Part shown: piece by piece, positions 10,792-20,204 of the stretch
How the letters are laid out: each line of letters begins with the position of its first letter
How positions within the stretch are numbered: position 1 is the first letter of the stretch
Source of the DNA: Xenorhabdus hominickii
GTDB lineage: Bacteria; Pseudomonadota; Gammaproteobacteria; Enterobacterales; Enterobacteriaceae
Length of the DNA: 64,000 nt
Reading direction: 5' to 3'
NCBI RefSeq assembly: GCF_002632725.1
Contig: NZ_NJAI01000001.1
Span: 124,001 to 188,000, forward strand
Made by a program: the position numbers and the translations under genes
The notes under the pieces: model-generated
What the model was told of the DNA's origin: nothing
The model's database searches: none
The model's input: only the letters and a program-made list of their open reading frames with translations

Positions 10792-11070
10792 TCAATATGA
10801 ACCCAATACTGTTTCCGCAACATAGGAATATTGATTATTCATGTGGGCGGCAGGGCTACGAAAGCAATCTTCTAAAAACCAATCAACGGGAGTCTTTAAA
10901 GCAATAGAAATATCAACTAAATGCTCCAAACTGATTTTATTGGTTCCTCGTTCATAACGTGACAATTGCTGATGGCTAACACCAATTCTGTCTGCCAGCT
11001 CTGCTGCTGTCACTCCAATTTCTCTCCTTCTCATTTGGATTCTTTTTCCTACCAGCATACTGACTTGCAT
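10792..11070 (-). CDS. mrxJ: XRE-family regulator at the end of a fimbrial operon (MrpJ/MrxJ-like)
   Basis: A 92-residue protein with one Cro/CI-type helix-turn-helix: KRIQMRRREIGVTAAELADRIGVSHQQLSRYERGTNKISLEHLVDIS. It is the last gene of the fimbrial operon, the position of mrpJ in Proteus mirabilis. MrpJ represses flagellar genes when fimbriae are made. By homology this protein would link fimbriation with loss of motility. It lies 18 bp after mrxH. The carboxyl end (about residues 70-92) is not conserved in an obvious way. The ribosome site is weak and distant. Confidence 0.8.
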   Translation of the reverse strand: MQVSMLVGKRIQMRRREIGVTAAELADRIGVSHQQLSRYERGTNKISLEHLVDISIALKTPVDWFLEDCFRSPAAHMNNQYSYVAETVLGSY

Positions 11071-11088
11071 AATATTTTTACTCTTGAT

Positions 11089-11931
11089 TTATAAATAAAT
11101 TAAATAAACTATTGCGGTACCTTCATACTTACCGGCTTTTGGTGGAGTTATGGTGTGCAGCATTGATGTCAGCGTGAAATTCGTAGGCACATTCCGCCCT
11201 TGAGCGGTAACATTCACGCCATCTGCTGCATTTCTCCCATTAATCTGCAATGTCGAATACATTTGCTTATTAGTATCGAGATAAACTTTTGGTTCATTAT
11301 TGATTGACTTAGTTTGCAGCATTATTTGATTACTATAGACAGCACATTTAAATTGACCGTTAATGGAACGGGTCGCATTATTCACTTCTGGCGCGGTTAA
11401 TTCCCCATAAGCAATTTCAGAAGGCAGACTGAGTTCACAGCTTTGATTCAGAGGGGGCATTTTATTGCAAACAGAGCCCCGAAATTGTTGAGCATTACCA
11501 TATCTCTCGAACAGACTGTCAGCATAAAATAAACCTACACAGTCCGCATTTACGTTCAGAATGGAAAATGTCACTCGTTTAGGTATCCCAAACTGACGTT
11601 TATAGGCTCGCATAACCTCTGCGGTGGTTCGGTATTTATGTGCATCAGTTAAGCATACCTTTGCATCATGACAGGAGCCATACATACCGGGTTGGCCGCC
11701 GGTGCGATACTGAACATCGGGGCCAACATAGCATTTGCTCCATCCATAACAATCATTCGGGATCCCCTCTTCCTCTGTCCAGGCAATAATTTCCATGGTC
11801 GTTAGGATGTTGCCATTCGATTGATTAATAGTATTCACCGGCATAACATAAGCCCCACCATAGACATGTGTGGCACTTAATAAAAACAACAGAGCCGTTA
11901 GCTTCAACAACGATTTCTTAATATGGCACAT
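11089..11931 (-). CDS. mrxH: fimbrial tip adhesin-like subunit (MrxH)
   Basis: A 280-residue protein with a signal peptide (MCHIKKSLLKLTALLFLLSATHVYG). The amino-terminal half (about 25-150) holds six cysteines and is likely the lectin/receptor domain. The carboxyl half is a pilin domain ending in a strand (KYEGTAIVYLIYL) with the penultimate-tyrosine style chaperone-recognition motif. Two-domain tip adhesins of this size occur at this place in mrp-type operons. The ligand is unknown. The symbol is given by operon position. Confidence 0.75.
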   Translation of the reverse strand: MCHIKKSLLKLTALLFLLSATHVYGGAYVMPVNTINQSNGNILTTMEIIAWTEEEGIPNDCYGWSKCYVGPDVQYRTGGQPGMYGSCHDAKVCLTDAHKYRTTAEVMRAYKRQFGIPKRVTFSILNVNADCVGLFYADSLFERYGNAQQFRGSVCNKMPPLNQSCELSLPSEIAYGELTAPEVNNATRSINGQFKCAVYSNQIMLQTKSINNEPKVYLDTNKQMYSTLQINGRNAADGVNVTAQGRNVPTNFTLTSMLHTITPPKAGKYEGTAIVYLIYL

Positions 11932-11995
11932 AACTTATTTTCCAAATGCATCAAACTCTGGCTAAAGATCGTGGATGAAAAACCAGTCAGCATGA

Positions 11996-12565
11996 CTAGT
12001 CGTAATTAACTTCAAAAGTCGCAGTTGCACTGAATGGACCCGTACTAATTTTCTTCCGTTGAAGAGCGCTCGGCTCCGCTTGCACATAAGCCCGGAACGG
12101 GATCACATTATTTCTGCTATTGGCGAGTAACGGGAATTCACTGGTTTTATTGAACGGCATCGGCGTACCATCGACTTTTTCCATACCAATGGCCGCACCT
12201 TTCGCGCTACTAGCTGAACTAAAGGCCAACAAATCCGGTAGCTCTGAACTTGTTTGCCCTGAGAATTTAATTTTTAAGCGCTTTGTTATACGAGGATCGC
12301 AATTCTCTAAACGCAGATAGAATGGCTTGGCTATCGTGCGATGCCTCAGGTAAAGATCACTGTTAAGAATGCTCCCAAACTCCACTTCCATACTTTTATC
12401 TTCTGCCTTAATAGAACAAGTAGGAGCAAGGACAGTTAGCGTAATTTTGACATCTTGACTCAGGTTATCTTTTGCATATGCACTTTGCTGACCAGCAACG
12501 CCAAAAAGAAACAACACCAGCAAGGCATATCTGGATAGTTTGATGCTTAACTGACTCATTATCAT
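11996..12565 (-). CDS. mrxG: minor fimbrial subunit (MrxG)
   Basis: A 189-residue pilin-family protein. A signal peptide (KLSRYALLVLFLFGVAGQQSAYA) is followed by the typical VKITLTVLAPTCSIKA with the first disulfide cysteine, and the second cysteine is in YLRLENCDPRITKRL. It ends FSATATFEVNYD, the beta-zipper motif with the penultimate aromatic residue recognised by the chaperone. It probably adapts the adhesin to the shaft. Two Met codons lie within three codons, and either may be the start. Confidence 0.82.
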   Translation of the reverse strand: MIMSQLSIKLSRYALLVLFLFGVAGQQSAYAKDNLSQDVKITLTVLAPTCSIKAEDKSMEVEFGSILNSDLYLRHRTIAKPFYLRLENCDPRITKRLKIKFSGQTSSELPDLLAFSSASSAKGAAIGMEKVDGTPMPFNKTSEFPLLANSRNNVIPFRAYVQAEPSALQRKKISTGPFSATATFEVNYD

Positions 12566-12674
12566 TTACCCGACATTTATCTAACTAATTACCTAAAAAA
12601 TCCGTTTACCTAAAGAACCCCATCACAACCTGATGATTGCCGCCTTAATGCAACTCGAAATCTAGTTAATTAAT

Positions 12675-13433
12675 TTAATTTTCTTCATTTACTACTTTTG
12701 CCACAGTGCAGGTATCACCACTACAGCTGAATGTTAGCTGTGGACGACCACCATAGTCATTGACGTAGGTCAGTACGGGTGTATTGCCCAGTGAATTAGT
12801 TGAACCACCCAGTTTTTCACTGCTTTTAGGGGCCAACATCAAAGGTTGAAAACCCTCTACACTTTTGCCATTCACTTTGTTGGATGCTTCAGAAATAGTG
12901 ACGTAATAAGGTGTTGGGTTATTCACCAAATATTGGTTTCCCTGACGGGTTAAGGTGAGTTTTTCCTGCCATGGGTTATCGATATCTATACGGCGTGCAA
13001 TCACCGCTTCTGGGCGGTAGAACAGCTTGATACGCGTCTGTAAAGCGATTTGCAAAACATTGGGTTTCTCACTGCGTGGTGGAATTTCACGAATATTGAA
13101 ATAGAACAAGCTTTCTTGATCTTGTGGTAATTGAGCCACCGCAGGTAGTGTTTGAATCTTGATTTGGCTCTTCGCTCCCGCTTCAACACGCTGTACTGGA
13201 GGAACAACCACAAGTGGGCTATTGATCTTATTTCCCTTGTCATCTTCAATCCATGCCTGTGCCAAATAAGGCAAATCAAGGTGCTGATTTTCAATGTTCA
13301 GGCTAACTGATTTCACATCACCGTTAAAAATCACTCGGGTACGATCCAACGCTATTGCTGCCATCGCCTGATGTACTGACATCAGGCTTGTCACTGTTAT
13401 GGCAGTTATCATGAGAATTTTTTTCAGTTTCAT
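12675..13433 (-). CDS. mrxD: periplasmic fimbrial chaperone (MrxD)
   Basis: PapD-like chaperone, 252 residues, with a signal peptide ending MSVHQAMA. The immunoglobulin-like domain 1 begins IALDRTRVIFNGDVKSVSLNIEN. The G1 donor strand and cleft lysine are in QIALQTRIKLFYRPEAV, the KLFYRP motif of the family. It would hold pilins in the periplasm and deliver them to the usher encoded just upstream. A cysteine pair near the carboxyl end (SCSGDTC) resembles that of PapD. Confidence 0.9.
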   Translation of the reverse strand: MKLKKILMITAITVTSLMSVHQAMAAIALDRTRVIFNGDVKSVSLNIENQHLDLPYLAQAWIEDDKGNKINSPLVVVPPVQRVEAGAKSQIKIQTLPAVAQLPQDQESLFYFNIREIPPRSEKPNVLQIALQTRIKLFYRPEAVIARRIDIDNPWQEKLTLTRQGNQYLVNNPTPYYVTISEASNKVNGKSVEGFQPLMLAPKSSEKLGGSTNSLGNTPVLTYVNDYGGRPQLTFSCSGDTCTVAKVVNEEN

Positions 13434-13576
13434 AATGTCCGTTTACTCGTGTTGCTCGTGCTCAAAATAAGCGAATGTTTATATGACTGTGCCAACTAAT
13501 ATTCGCACGCTTTAAACCAATTAAATCAATATAATACGCTAATTAATAGCAACTTCTTGGTTTGTTTTATTACAAT

Positions 13577-16243
13577 TTACTTATCTTCGCCTTTTAAAAA
13601 CTGACATAGCAGCAAAAGTGAAGCCAAAGATGCTTCTGCAACTTCATCAGGCACGGTGATTTCACATTGTGCTTGCCCACCCCAATGCACTTTCAGCTTT
13701 TCTCCTTTGTTCATTCCACTCAGGTAAGCGTATCCATCATCACTCACAATCCCAATTTCCCGCTGAGCTGCATTCATGACGGATGCACCAAAAGGTGGGA
13801 ATGAACCGTCAGGTAAACTGATAATCGTCATCGCCTTGATACCTGACATAACCTGGAATTTACGATAGCCAATAGCGCCTTCCGTCAATGTTGCTTGCTG
13901 CACAGAGCGCAGTGCTTCTACATCATCCGGTAAGTTATCCAGATCAATATTTGCCGTATTACGGAAATAGTTATTCACATCTACCAACACAGCTTTACCA
14001 AAAAAGTTGGTATGCACCGCTGAACCGAATGCCCTAATCGGGACATTCCTGACACCTTCCGTATCCACCATCAGGCGAGTTGCACCCGGCATATTGATAC
14101 GATGTAAAACAGCACCATGTGCGGTTACTGTTACTCCACCTTGTAAGCCGAGTGCTGCCGAAGTATTACCGCCATCCTGATAACTGGCGCTGGCAGTCAG
14201 CAATGCTTTGTCACCATAATGGGTATAATAACCGTCCGTTGTCACCTTACCGTCAATGCTAGTTCCCGCTGATATACGATAGTTATTACGGTCATCAATA
14301 CGGTCAAAATAACTTGCCCTATGCGAATTACCCTGACGATTAACAATCCCGCTGTAGCTGATGGTGCCACTTTCTCCCCAAGGAATGGAAAGACCCAGGT
14401 ACATGCCATCATCTTTTTTATCGTCAAAATTGTTGCGATAAGCCGATAAGTTGACGTTGATATTTTTATAACGTCCGATATCCAAATACTTAGATAAAGA
14501 AAGGTTATAGCGATCGTTTGTCGGCCGATTCCAGTAGGTTTGATGGCTATAGTTTAAATGGGCACTGAGACCAATATCCGTAAACTGTTTATTGAAAATA
14601 ATGGTATAAAGCTCTTTTCCACTATCAGAAGTATTGTTGCGATAGCGGCGATCAATATATTGCCCCATACTCATAAAATCACGTTCTGAAAAGCGGTATC
14701 CGGCAAACGTCACCTGACTGTTGTATTGATCAAAACGTTTCGAATAACTGAGACGATAAGATCCACCTGTGAAGGTTTTATTTTCTCTCGGCAGTTTTGC
14801 CCTTGATTCCGTCACGTCAAACGACAATGCACCAAACATCATCAAGTCGCGGCCGATCCCCAGAGACAAGGCATTGTAATCACCCGCCCCCAAAAGACCG
14901 CCATATAATGACCAACCGTTATTGATCCCCCAAGAGAACTCCCCCATACCAAATGCGGGCCCTTCACGACGGTGTTTATCATTAGTGGATTGCCCCCCAA
15001 TCAATTTGTACTGCACACGTCCGGGGCGCGTCAGATAAGGGATCGTAGCGGTATTGACCTTAAATTCCTGTATGCTGCCATCCTGCTCTTCAACTCTGAC
15101 ATCCAATGTGCCTGACACAGCATCACTGAGATCCTGAATACGGTATGGGCCAGAAGCAACCTGCGTTTCATACAACACCCTGCCCATCTGACTGACAGTC
15201 ACCTTGGCATTAGTTCTTGCGACACCCGAAACTTCAGGAGCATATCCACGCAGATTCGGCGGCAACATATTTTCATCGGTGACCAAACTCACTCCCGTAT
15301 AACGGAAACTATCGAAAATATTGGAATTGAGATAATCCTCTCCCAATGTCAATTTCGATTCCAATTGAGGGATCGCACGGTACATGTAATAACGGCTCCA
15401 ATCCCAATTACGCTCTCTTCCCTTTGAATTATCTGCGTAATACGATTTATCGCCCTTATTTTTGGAACGCTCATATCTGGCCTGCCAGTCAGCCCGGAAA
15501 CGCCACGCTCCGGCATTCATACCGGCAGTACCATTAGCACTTAACTGTTGATTATTACTGCCGTGAGTTGGTTTGGATGTTTGAGCATTGAAGTTATAGT
15601 CAAACAATAACCCAGCTACTCCGTCGTCCCAACGGGATGGTGGATCCCAGTCCGGTAAGTCATATTCCAGATAGATTTTGGGTACAACTAAATACAATGT
15701 GTAAGTAGCCAGATCGCCTCTGGCTGACATGCCTGGCAGGGTATTGAGATCAAGACATTTCCCATCGTTGTACCAACCTAATTTTTCTGCCCACTGCGAC
15801 TTCAATGCAATATGATTTACTAATTCGGGAGATATACAGGCTTCACTCCCTTTTGGATCATCAGCGGGCGCAATGAAATCGATAGTATAGGTATCTGGAA
15901 ATTCATTCTTATTCATCCGGACACTCATGATGTAGTTACCCGGCATGATATAACCTGAACGAGCGAATTTATCCAAATCAATATTAGCTCGTTCACCGAT
16001 GTCCAATGCATCAGTATTGAATTCAATAGGCTTAGAATAGCCAACATTAATACCCGATAATGCAAACAATACAAAGACAGAAAGCGGCTTAATTCCGTAT
16101 ATTAATTTTTTTGTTTTTATTTTGTTCGATGTCTTATTTTTATTAACCACTTTATTTTTATTAAAGACATTTTTTCTATTACTGTTCAATTTTTTATTAA
16201 AAGATGAAAAAACATGATTCATAGAATCTGAAAACAAAGCCAT
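13577..16243 (-). CDS. mrxC: outer membrane fimbrial usher (MrxC)
   Basis: An 888-residue usher with the expected layout: amino-terminal chaperone-binding domain (IEFNTDALDIGERANIDLDKFARSGYIMPGNY), a 24-strand pore interrupted by a plug, and carboxyl-terminal domains ending with a conserved cysteine pair (QAQCEITVPDE...LLLLCQF). It secretes and assembles the subunits at the outer membrane. AGAGGA precedes the start. Before the hydrophobic signal core (IKPLSVFVLFALSGINVGYS) there is an unusual 45-50 residue basic leader dominated by Lys and Asn. Confidence 0.93.
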   Translation of the reverse strand: MALFSDSMNHVFSSFNKKLNSNRKNVFNKNKVVNKNKTSNKIKTKKLIYGIKPLSVFVLFALSGINVGYSKPIEFNTDALDIGERANIDLDKFARSGYIMPGNYIMSVRMNKNEFPDTYTIDFIAPADDPKGSEACISPELVNHIALKSQWAEKLGWYNDGKCLDLNTLPGMSARGDLATYTLYLVVPKIYLEYDLPDWDPPSRWDDGVAGLLFDYNFNAQTSKPTHGSNNQQLSANGTAGMNAGAWRFRADWQARYERSKNKGDKSYYADNSKGRERNWDWSRYYMYRAIPQLESKLTLGEDYLNSNIFDSFRYTGVSLVTDENMLPPNLRGYAPEVSGVARTNAKVTVSQMGRVLYETQVASGPYRIQDLSDAVSGTLDVRVEEQDGSIQEFKVNTATIPYLTRPGRVQYKLIGGQSTNDKHRREGPAFGMGEFSWGINNGWSLYGGLLGAGDYNALSLGIGRDLMMFGALSFDVTESRAKLPRENKTFTGGSYRLSYSKRFDQYNSQVTFAGYRFSERDFMSMGQYIDRRYRNNTSDSGKELYTIIFNKQFTDIGLSAHLNYSHQTYWNRPTNDRYNLSLSKYLDIGRYKNINVNLSAYRNNFDDKKDDGMYLGLSIPWGESGTISYSGIVNRQGNSHRASYFDRIDDRNNYRISAGTSIDGKVTTDGYYTHYGDKALLTASASYQDGGNTSAALGLQGGVTVTAHGAVLHRINMPGATRLMVDTEGVRNVPIRAFGSAVHTNFFGKAVLVDVNNYFRNTANIDLDNLPDDVEALRSVQQATLTEGAIGYRKFQVMSGIKAMTIISLPDGSFPPFGASVMNAAQREIGIVSDDGYAYLSGMNKGEKLKVHWGGQAQCEITVPDEVAEASLASLLLLCQFLKGEDK

Positions 16244-16834
16244 AGCATCCTCTGAACAATGAATCGTTAATAATCCGATTTGAATTTAGCCGCTGTCTGA
16301 TACAGACACGTCTTAAGTGTGCAAAACTTTTCACTTAATACATGACATCATTAAAATTCATCGATCTAAATTTGAGGACCCTGACCGATAATGAGGGTTG
16401 CAGAGATAGCCACATGTCCTGCTTAATCCATAATATGCTATGTTCTCTGTTTGTGCTTCACTAGTTATACCGGAATGCGGGAAGTAGAGGAAACATGTCA
16501 TCATCGGTATGCCATTAAAAATCACCTTTGTATGGCAAAAAATCTTTATTTTCCGAATACAGCCAATAGAGAACACCGTAGGTTAAATAAAAAAGGGTAT
16601 TTCAATTTACCACTATAGGGATAACTCTGTTGTTAATTTTTTGTTACTATGAATTAACAGCGATCTTGATCTATATCAATAAAACAGAGCTCATTACAGA
16701 ATACTATGATCACGTTTTCTACTAACGTGTTAATCCCAGAAATACCCTAAATATATTATCAGGAAATCCTAAACAAAGATAAAAGTGAACTTCCTGATAT
16801 TCAGCTACTAAAAATTATCTGCTTATTTGTAATA
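16244..16834 (-). other. 591-bp gap between mrxA and mrxC
   Basis: I see no convincing gene here. A 72-codon frame at 16358-16576 has no ribosome site and no family character. The hairpin next to mrxA is listed separately. A second weak hairpin is ACCCT/AGGGT at 16378-16398. The gap and hairpins probably lower expression of the usher relative to the pilin, or the usher may have its own promoter here. Confidence 0.5.
16758..16798 (-). terminator. hairpin after the pilin gene, likely attenuator or mRNA stabiliser
   Basis: ATCAGGAA (16758-16765) and TTCCTGAT (16791-16798) form a perfect 8-bp stem about 36 bp beyond the mrxA stop. Only an interrupted T-rich tail (ATAATATATTT) follows on the minus strand, so termination would be partial. 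Such elements after the major pilin raise its yield over that of the usher. Confidence 0.6.
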
Positions 16835-17377
16835 TTACAGGTACGCTAAAGAGAAGTTAGCAATAGCAGTGAAGTTACCAGGAACGACTAAGCTCGCACC
16901 TTTGTCATCACTTGCTTTAACACCTTGCAGGTAAGCGGCGAAATTCAGATCGTTGTTGCCTTCGTTCAAAGACATTACGTCTGATGCTGTACCCATAGGA
17001 ATGATTTTTCCAGCAGCGTTAGTGATAGCGATTGCTGCACCTTTAGCAGTTCCTTCAATGCCCAGCAGCCCTTGAGAAGCTAAACCGTAATTGTTCTGAC
17101 CAGTGAAAGTTGTTGTTAAGCCTTTTTTAGCTTGATCAGTACAACCTTCTAATTCAATTTTGAACAATTTGGATTCTGAACGGCCACCATTTTGCAGTTT
17201 ATCGCTAGAAATTTGTCCCATATTAACTTCGATATTGGTGTTTTTGATTGAGCAAGGCGCGTCAATGATAGCACCAGTGAATCTAACTGTACCGCTACCT
17301 TGGTTAGCTGCACTTGCCGCTCCCGCAGTTAAAGCCACACCAAAACCTAAAACCATTGCCAATTTATTAAGTTTCAT
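16835..17377 (-). CDS. mrxA: major fimbrial subunit (MrxA)
   Basis: Type 1-like pilin of 180 residues. The signal peptide MKLNKLAMVLGFGVALTAGAASA is followed by NQGSGTVRFTGAIIDAPCSI, with the first disulfide Cys, and the second is in KIELEGCTDQ. It ends FTAIANFSLAYL, the chaperone-binding strand with the penultimate tyrosine. I chose the ATG at 17377 (AAAGG upstream) over the in-frame TTG two codons earlier. In Xenorhabdus nematophila the orthologous pilin has, as I recall, been reported to be toxic to insect cells. It is the first gene of the operon. Confidence 0.9.
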   Translation of the reverse strand: MKLNKLAMVLGFGVALTAGAASAANQGSGTVRFTGAIIDAPCSIKNTNIEVNMGQISSDKLQNGGRSESKLFKIELEGCTDQAKKGLTTTFTGQNNYGLASQGLLGIEGTAKGAAIAITNAAGKIIPMGTASDVMSLNEGNNDLNFAAYLQGVKASDDKGASLVVPGNFTAIANFSLAYL

Positions 17378-18041
17378 AATCAACTTATGCCTTTAAATGT
17401 TAAATAGATATTGATAGCCAAAAGGAAGCCGAAGCACAGAAATTAATTTCTGACACTTAGGCGCTTAGGCAAATTATTATTTAGTTTCTTGACTCAAATC
17501 ATAAGTAGTCAAAATGACCGAAACTGTAAATATCATTCTACATAATGATTCTTAAGTCAAATTTCAGGCGATAAAACTAGCTATGTGCTTTAACGTCATA
17601 TGAAATATGAGTTTTTGCAAAAAAGTACGTGTAATGAGTAGTATATTTTACTAATAAATTTTTAAATTCGGATTATTACACTGAGTTATATCGGGTGATG
17701 TTTAGTAATTTAGAATCTTAATTCATGCTGCTTTCTTGCTCTATTTTATATTTCTTAAAAAAATAAAAAATTTATTATCCTGACATAACTATAACATTCG
17801 GATTTTATTATCGATATTATCGACTATTTCAAAATAAAACTAAAACATTCCCCAAGAAATATAATTGTCAAGATAATTATTAATAAATATTATTATTTCT
17901 AAAAAATAATTTTTACATTGTTAATTTTATTATTTTTACTCATTTTTTAAGCAAATTAGTAAAAAAGAAAATACCTATTACATAAATAGACCAAACATAT
18001 TTTAAAAAATACATCAAGCCAATACACGACTTACAAATAAA
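17378..18041. promoter_or_regulatory. AT-rich upstream region of the fimbrial operon
   Basis: About 660 bp of very AT-rich DNA with no gene. It must contain the mrxA promoter. I searched it for the 19-bp inverted repeat of the 10372 switch and found no copy, so the pilin promoter is not bounded by that switch. Long AT-rich stretches would suit Lrp or H-NS control, but I cannot point to specific sites. Confidence 0.55.
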
Positions 18042-18069
18042 AAGCCCTCTCCAATAATGGAAAGGGCTT
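18042..18069 (-). terminator. intrinsic terminator of the deo operon
   Basis: On the minus strand AAGCCCTTTCC pairs with GGAGAGGGCTT (one mismatch, 6-base loop), followed by TTTTTATTTG. It lies 40 bp after the deoD stop. Confidence 0.88.
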
Positions 18070-18108
18070 ATAATTTCTATATAAAGTGATAAAACTATTT
18101 ACGCTTTT

Positions 18109-18825
18109 TTAATTATCACCCAGTAAAATGGATTCAAGCGCGATTTCGATCATGTCATTAAATGTATGTTGACGTTCTTCAGCAGTTGTTTGTTCGCCAG
18201 TACGAATATGGTCAGAAACAGTACAAATAGCCAGTGCTTTTGCGCCAAATTCAGCAGCAACGCCGTAAATGCCCGCCGCTTCCATTTCAACCCCCAGAAT
18301 ACCGTATTTTTCCATCACGTCGAACATCTGAGGATCTGGCGTATAGAACAGATCTACAGAGAAAATATTACCAACGCGCGTGTTGATATTCTTCGCCTTA
18401 GCAGCGTCAACAGCGTTACGAACCAGCTCAAAGTCAGCAATCGCCGCAAAATCATGATCCTTAAAACGTAGGCGGTTCACTTTGGAATCGGTACATGCTC
18501 CCATACCAATCACAACATCGCGGATTTTAACGTCTTCACTAACTGCACCACAGGAGCCGATACGAATGATCTTTTTCACACCAAATTCAGTGATCAATTC
18601 CTTGGCATAGATTGAACAGGATGGGATACCCATACCGTGGCCCATAACAGAGATGCGACGGCCTTTGTAAGTACCCGTAAAGCCCAACATACCGCGAACA
18701 TTGTTCACTTGACGGGCATCTTCCAAAAAGGTTTCCGCAATATATTTTGCACGCAGTGGATCACCCGGCATCAAAATAACATCAGCAAAATCGCCCATCT
18801 CAGCATTAATATGTGGGGTAGCCAT
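18109..18825 (-). CDS. deoD: purine nucleoside phosphorylase
   Basis: Hexameric low-molecular-mass PNP, 238 residues. It cleaves purine (deoxy)nucleosides with phosphate to base and (deoxy)ribose 1-phosphate. It has [31 protein letters not shown] and the family signature [15 protein letters not shown]. The catalytic aspartate is in [16 protein letters not shown] precedes the start. Last gene of deoC-deoA-deoB-deoD, 75 bp after deoB. Confidence 0.97.
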   Translation of the reverse strand: MATPHINAEMGDFADVILMPGDPLRAKYIAETFLEDARQVNNVRGMLGFTGTYKGRRISVMGHGMGIPSCSIYAKELITEFGVKKIIRIGSCGAVSEDVKIRDVVIGMGACTDSKVNRLRFKDHDFAAIADFELVRNAVDAAKAKNINTRVGNIFSVDLFYTPDPQMFDVMEKYGILGVEMEAAGIYGVAAEFGAKALAICTVSDHIRTGEQTTAEERQHTFNDMIEIALESILLGDN

Positions 18826-18900
18826 AAATTTATTTCCTTGTTTTTATTACGTATCAAAATAGGTGAAAATCGAGGAAAGCCAATTGACCTCCCACAAAAA

Positions 18901-20124
18901 TTAAAACATCACTTTCCCGTAATCCATCGGCGTCAGGTCGAAATATTTCGCCACTGTCTGCCCAATGTCGGCAAATGTTTCACGATGCCCTAATGAACCT
19001 GGTTTAACGTTAGGGCCGTATACCAAAACAGGAATGTGTTCACGTGTATGATCAGTACCCGCCCAAGTTGGGTCACAACCATGGTCAGCGGTAAAGATCA
19101 GAATGTCATCTTCTTTAACCAGTTTCAGCATTTCTGGCAGACGACGATCAAACAGTTCCAGTGCTGCCGCATAACCGGCAACATCACGGCGATGGCCGTA
19201 AGAGGAGTCGAAATCAACAAAATTGGTAAATACGATGGTGTTATCTCCGGCCTGCTCCATTTCAATCAGTGAAGCATCAAACAAAGCATCAATTCCCGTC
19301 GCTTTGACTTTTTTCGTGATCCCCACGTTCGCGTAGATATCAGCAATTTTACCAATAGAAACGACTTCACCCTGTTTTTCATCAACCAACTTTTTCAGGA
19401 TGGTTGCCGCTGGTGGCTCAACCGCCAAATCATGACGGTTACCGGTACGTTGGAAATCACCCACTTTATCCCCTACAAATGGGCGGGCAATCACACGGCC
19501 AATATTATATTCGCCAATATTCAGCTCTTCACGAGCGATTTCACACAGCTCATAGAGACGATCTAAGCCGAATGTCTCTTCATGACAGGCAATCTGGAAA
19601 ACAGAATCCGCAGAAGTATAGAAAATTGGCTTGCCGGTTTTCATGTGCTCTTCGCCCAGTTTATCCAGGATAACCGTACCGGAAGAGTGGCAGTTCCCCA
19701 GATATCCCGGCAGGTTGGCACGTTCAACGAGTTTATCCAACAATTCTTGTGGAAAACTGTTTTCTTCGTCGTGGAAATATCCCCAATCGAACAAAACCGG
19801 AACGCCCGCAATTTCCCAGTGACCTGATGGCGTGTCTTTACCAGAAGAAAGTTCACTTGCATAACCATAGGCGCCAATAATTTCGGCATCTTTATCCAGA
19901 CCAACCGGGAAAGTTCCACTGGATTCTTCCGCTGCTTTGCCCAATCCCAACCGGCTCAGGTTCGGTAGGGTTAATAGCCCTTTACGGCCGATATCAGCCT
20001 CACCACGGGCACATTGTTCTGCGATATGCCCTAAGGTGTTAGATCCTTGGTCGCCAAACTTTCCAGCATCTGCGCTTGCACCAATACCAAAGGAATCCAA
20101 TACCATGATGAATGTACGTTTCAT
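18901..20124 (-). CDS. deoB: phosphopentomutase
   Basis: Alkaline-phosphatase-superfamily enzyme that interconverts (deoxy)ribose 1- and 5-phosphates, linking DeoA/DeoD to DeoC. The start [16 protein letters not shown] holds a metal Asp. The phosphorylated Thr lies in [12 protein letters not shown], and the second metal cluster in [20 protein letters not shown] chose the ATG at 20124 (AGGAG upstream), giving 407 residues as in E. coli, over an ATG six codons earlier. Confidence 0.96.
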   Translation of the reverse strand: MKRTFIMVLDSFGIGASADAGKFGDQGSNTLGHIAEQCARGEADIGRKGLLTLPNLSRLGLGKAAEESSGTFPVGLDKDAEIIGAYGYASELSSGKDTPSGHWEIAGVPVLFDWGYFHDEENSFPQELLDKLVERANLPGYLGNCHSSGTVILDKLGEEHMKTGKPIFYTSADSVFQIACHEETFGLDRLYELCEIAREELNIGEYNIGRVIARPFVGDKVGDFQRTGNRHDLAVEPPAATILKKLVDEKQGEVVSIGKIADIYANVGITKKVKATGIDALFDASLIEMEQAGDNTIVFTNFVDFDSSYGHRRDVAGYAAALELFDRRLPEMLKLVKEDDILIFTADHGCDPTWAGTDHTREHIPVLVYGPNVKPGSLGHRETFADIGQTVAKYFDLTPMDYGKVMF

Positions 20125-20204
20125 AATTTTCTCCTGCGTCAATTCACGCCTATCAATGCGGAAACTGCCAGCTATTAAAATCTATTTTAAATACTTGTGA
20201 TGGT

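Noticed and set aside
16358..16576. A 72-codon minus-strand frame between mrxA and mrxC as an extra fimbrial gene
   Set aside because: No signal peptide, no pilin features and no ribosome site. It lies in a region of hairpins and AT-rich DNA.
17384..18041. A second copy of the 19-bp switch repeat near the pilin promoter
   Set aside because: Only a 7-base match (ACCAAAC near 17990) was found, which is expected by chance.
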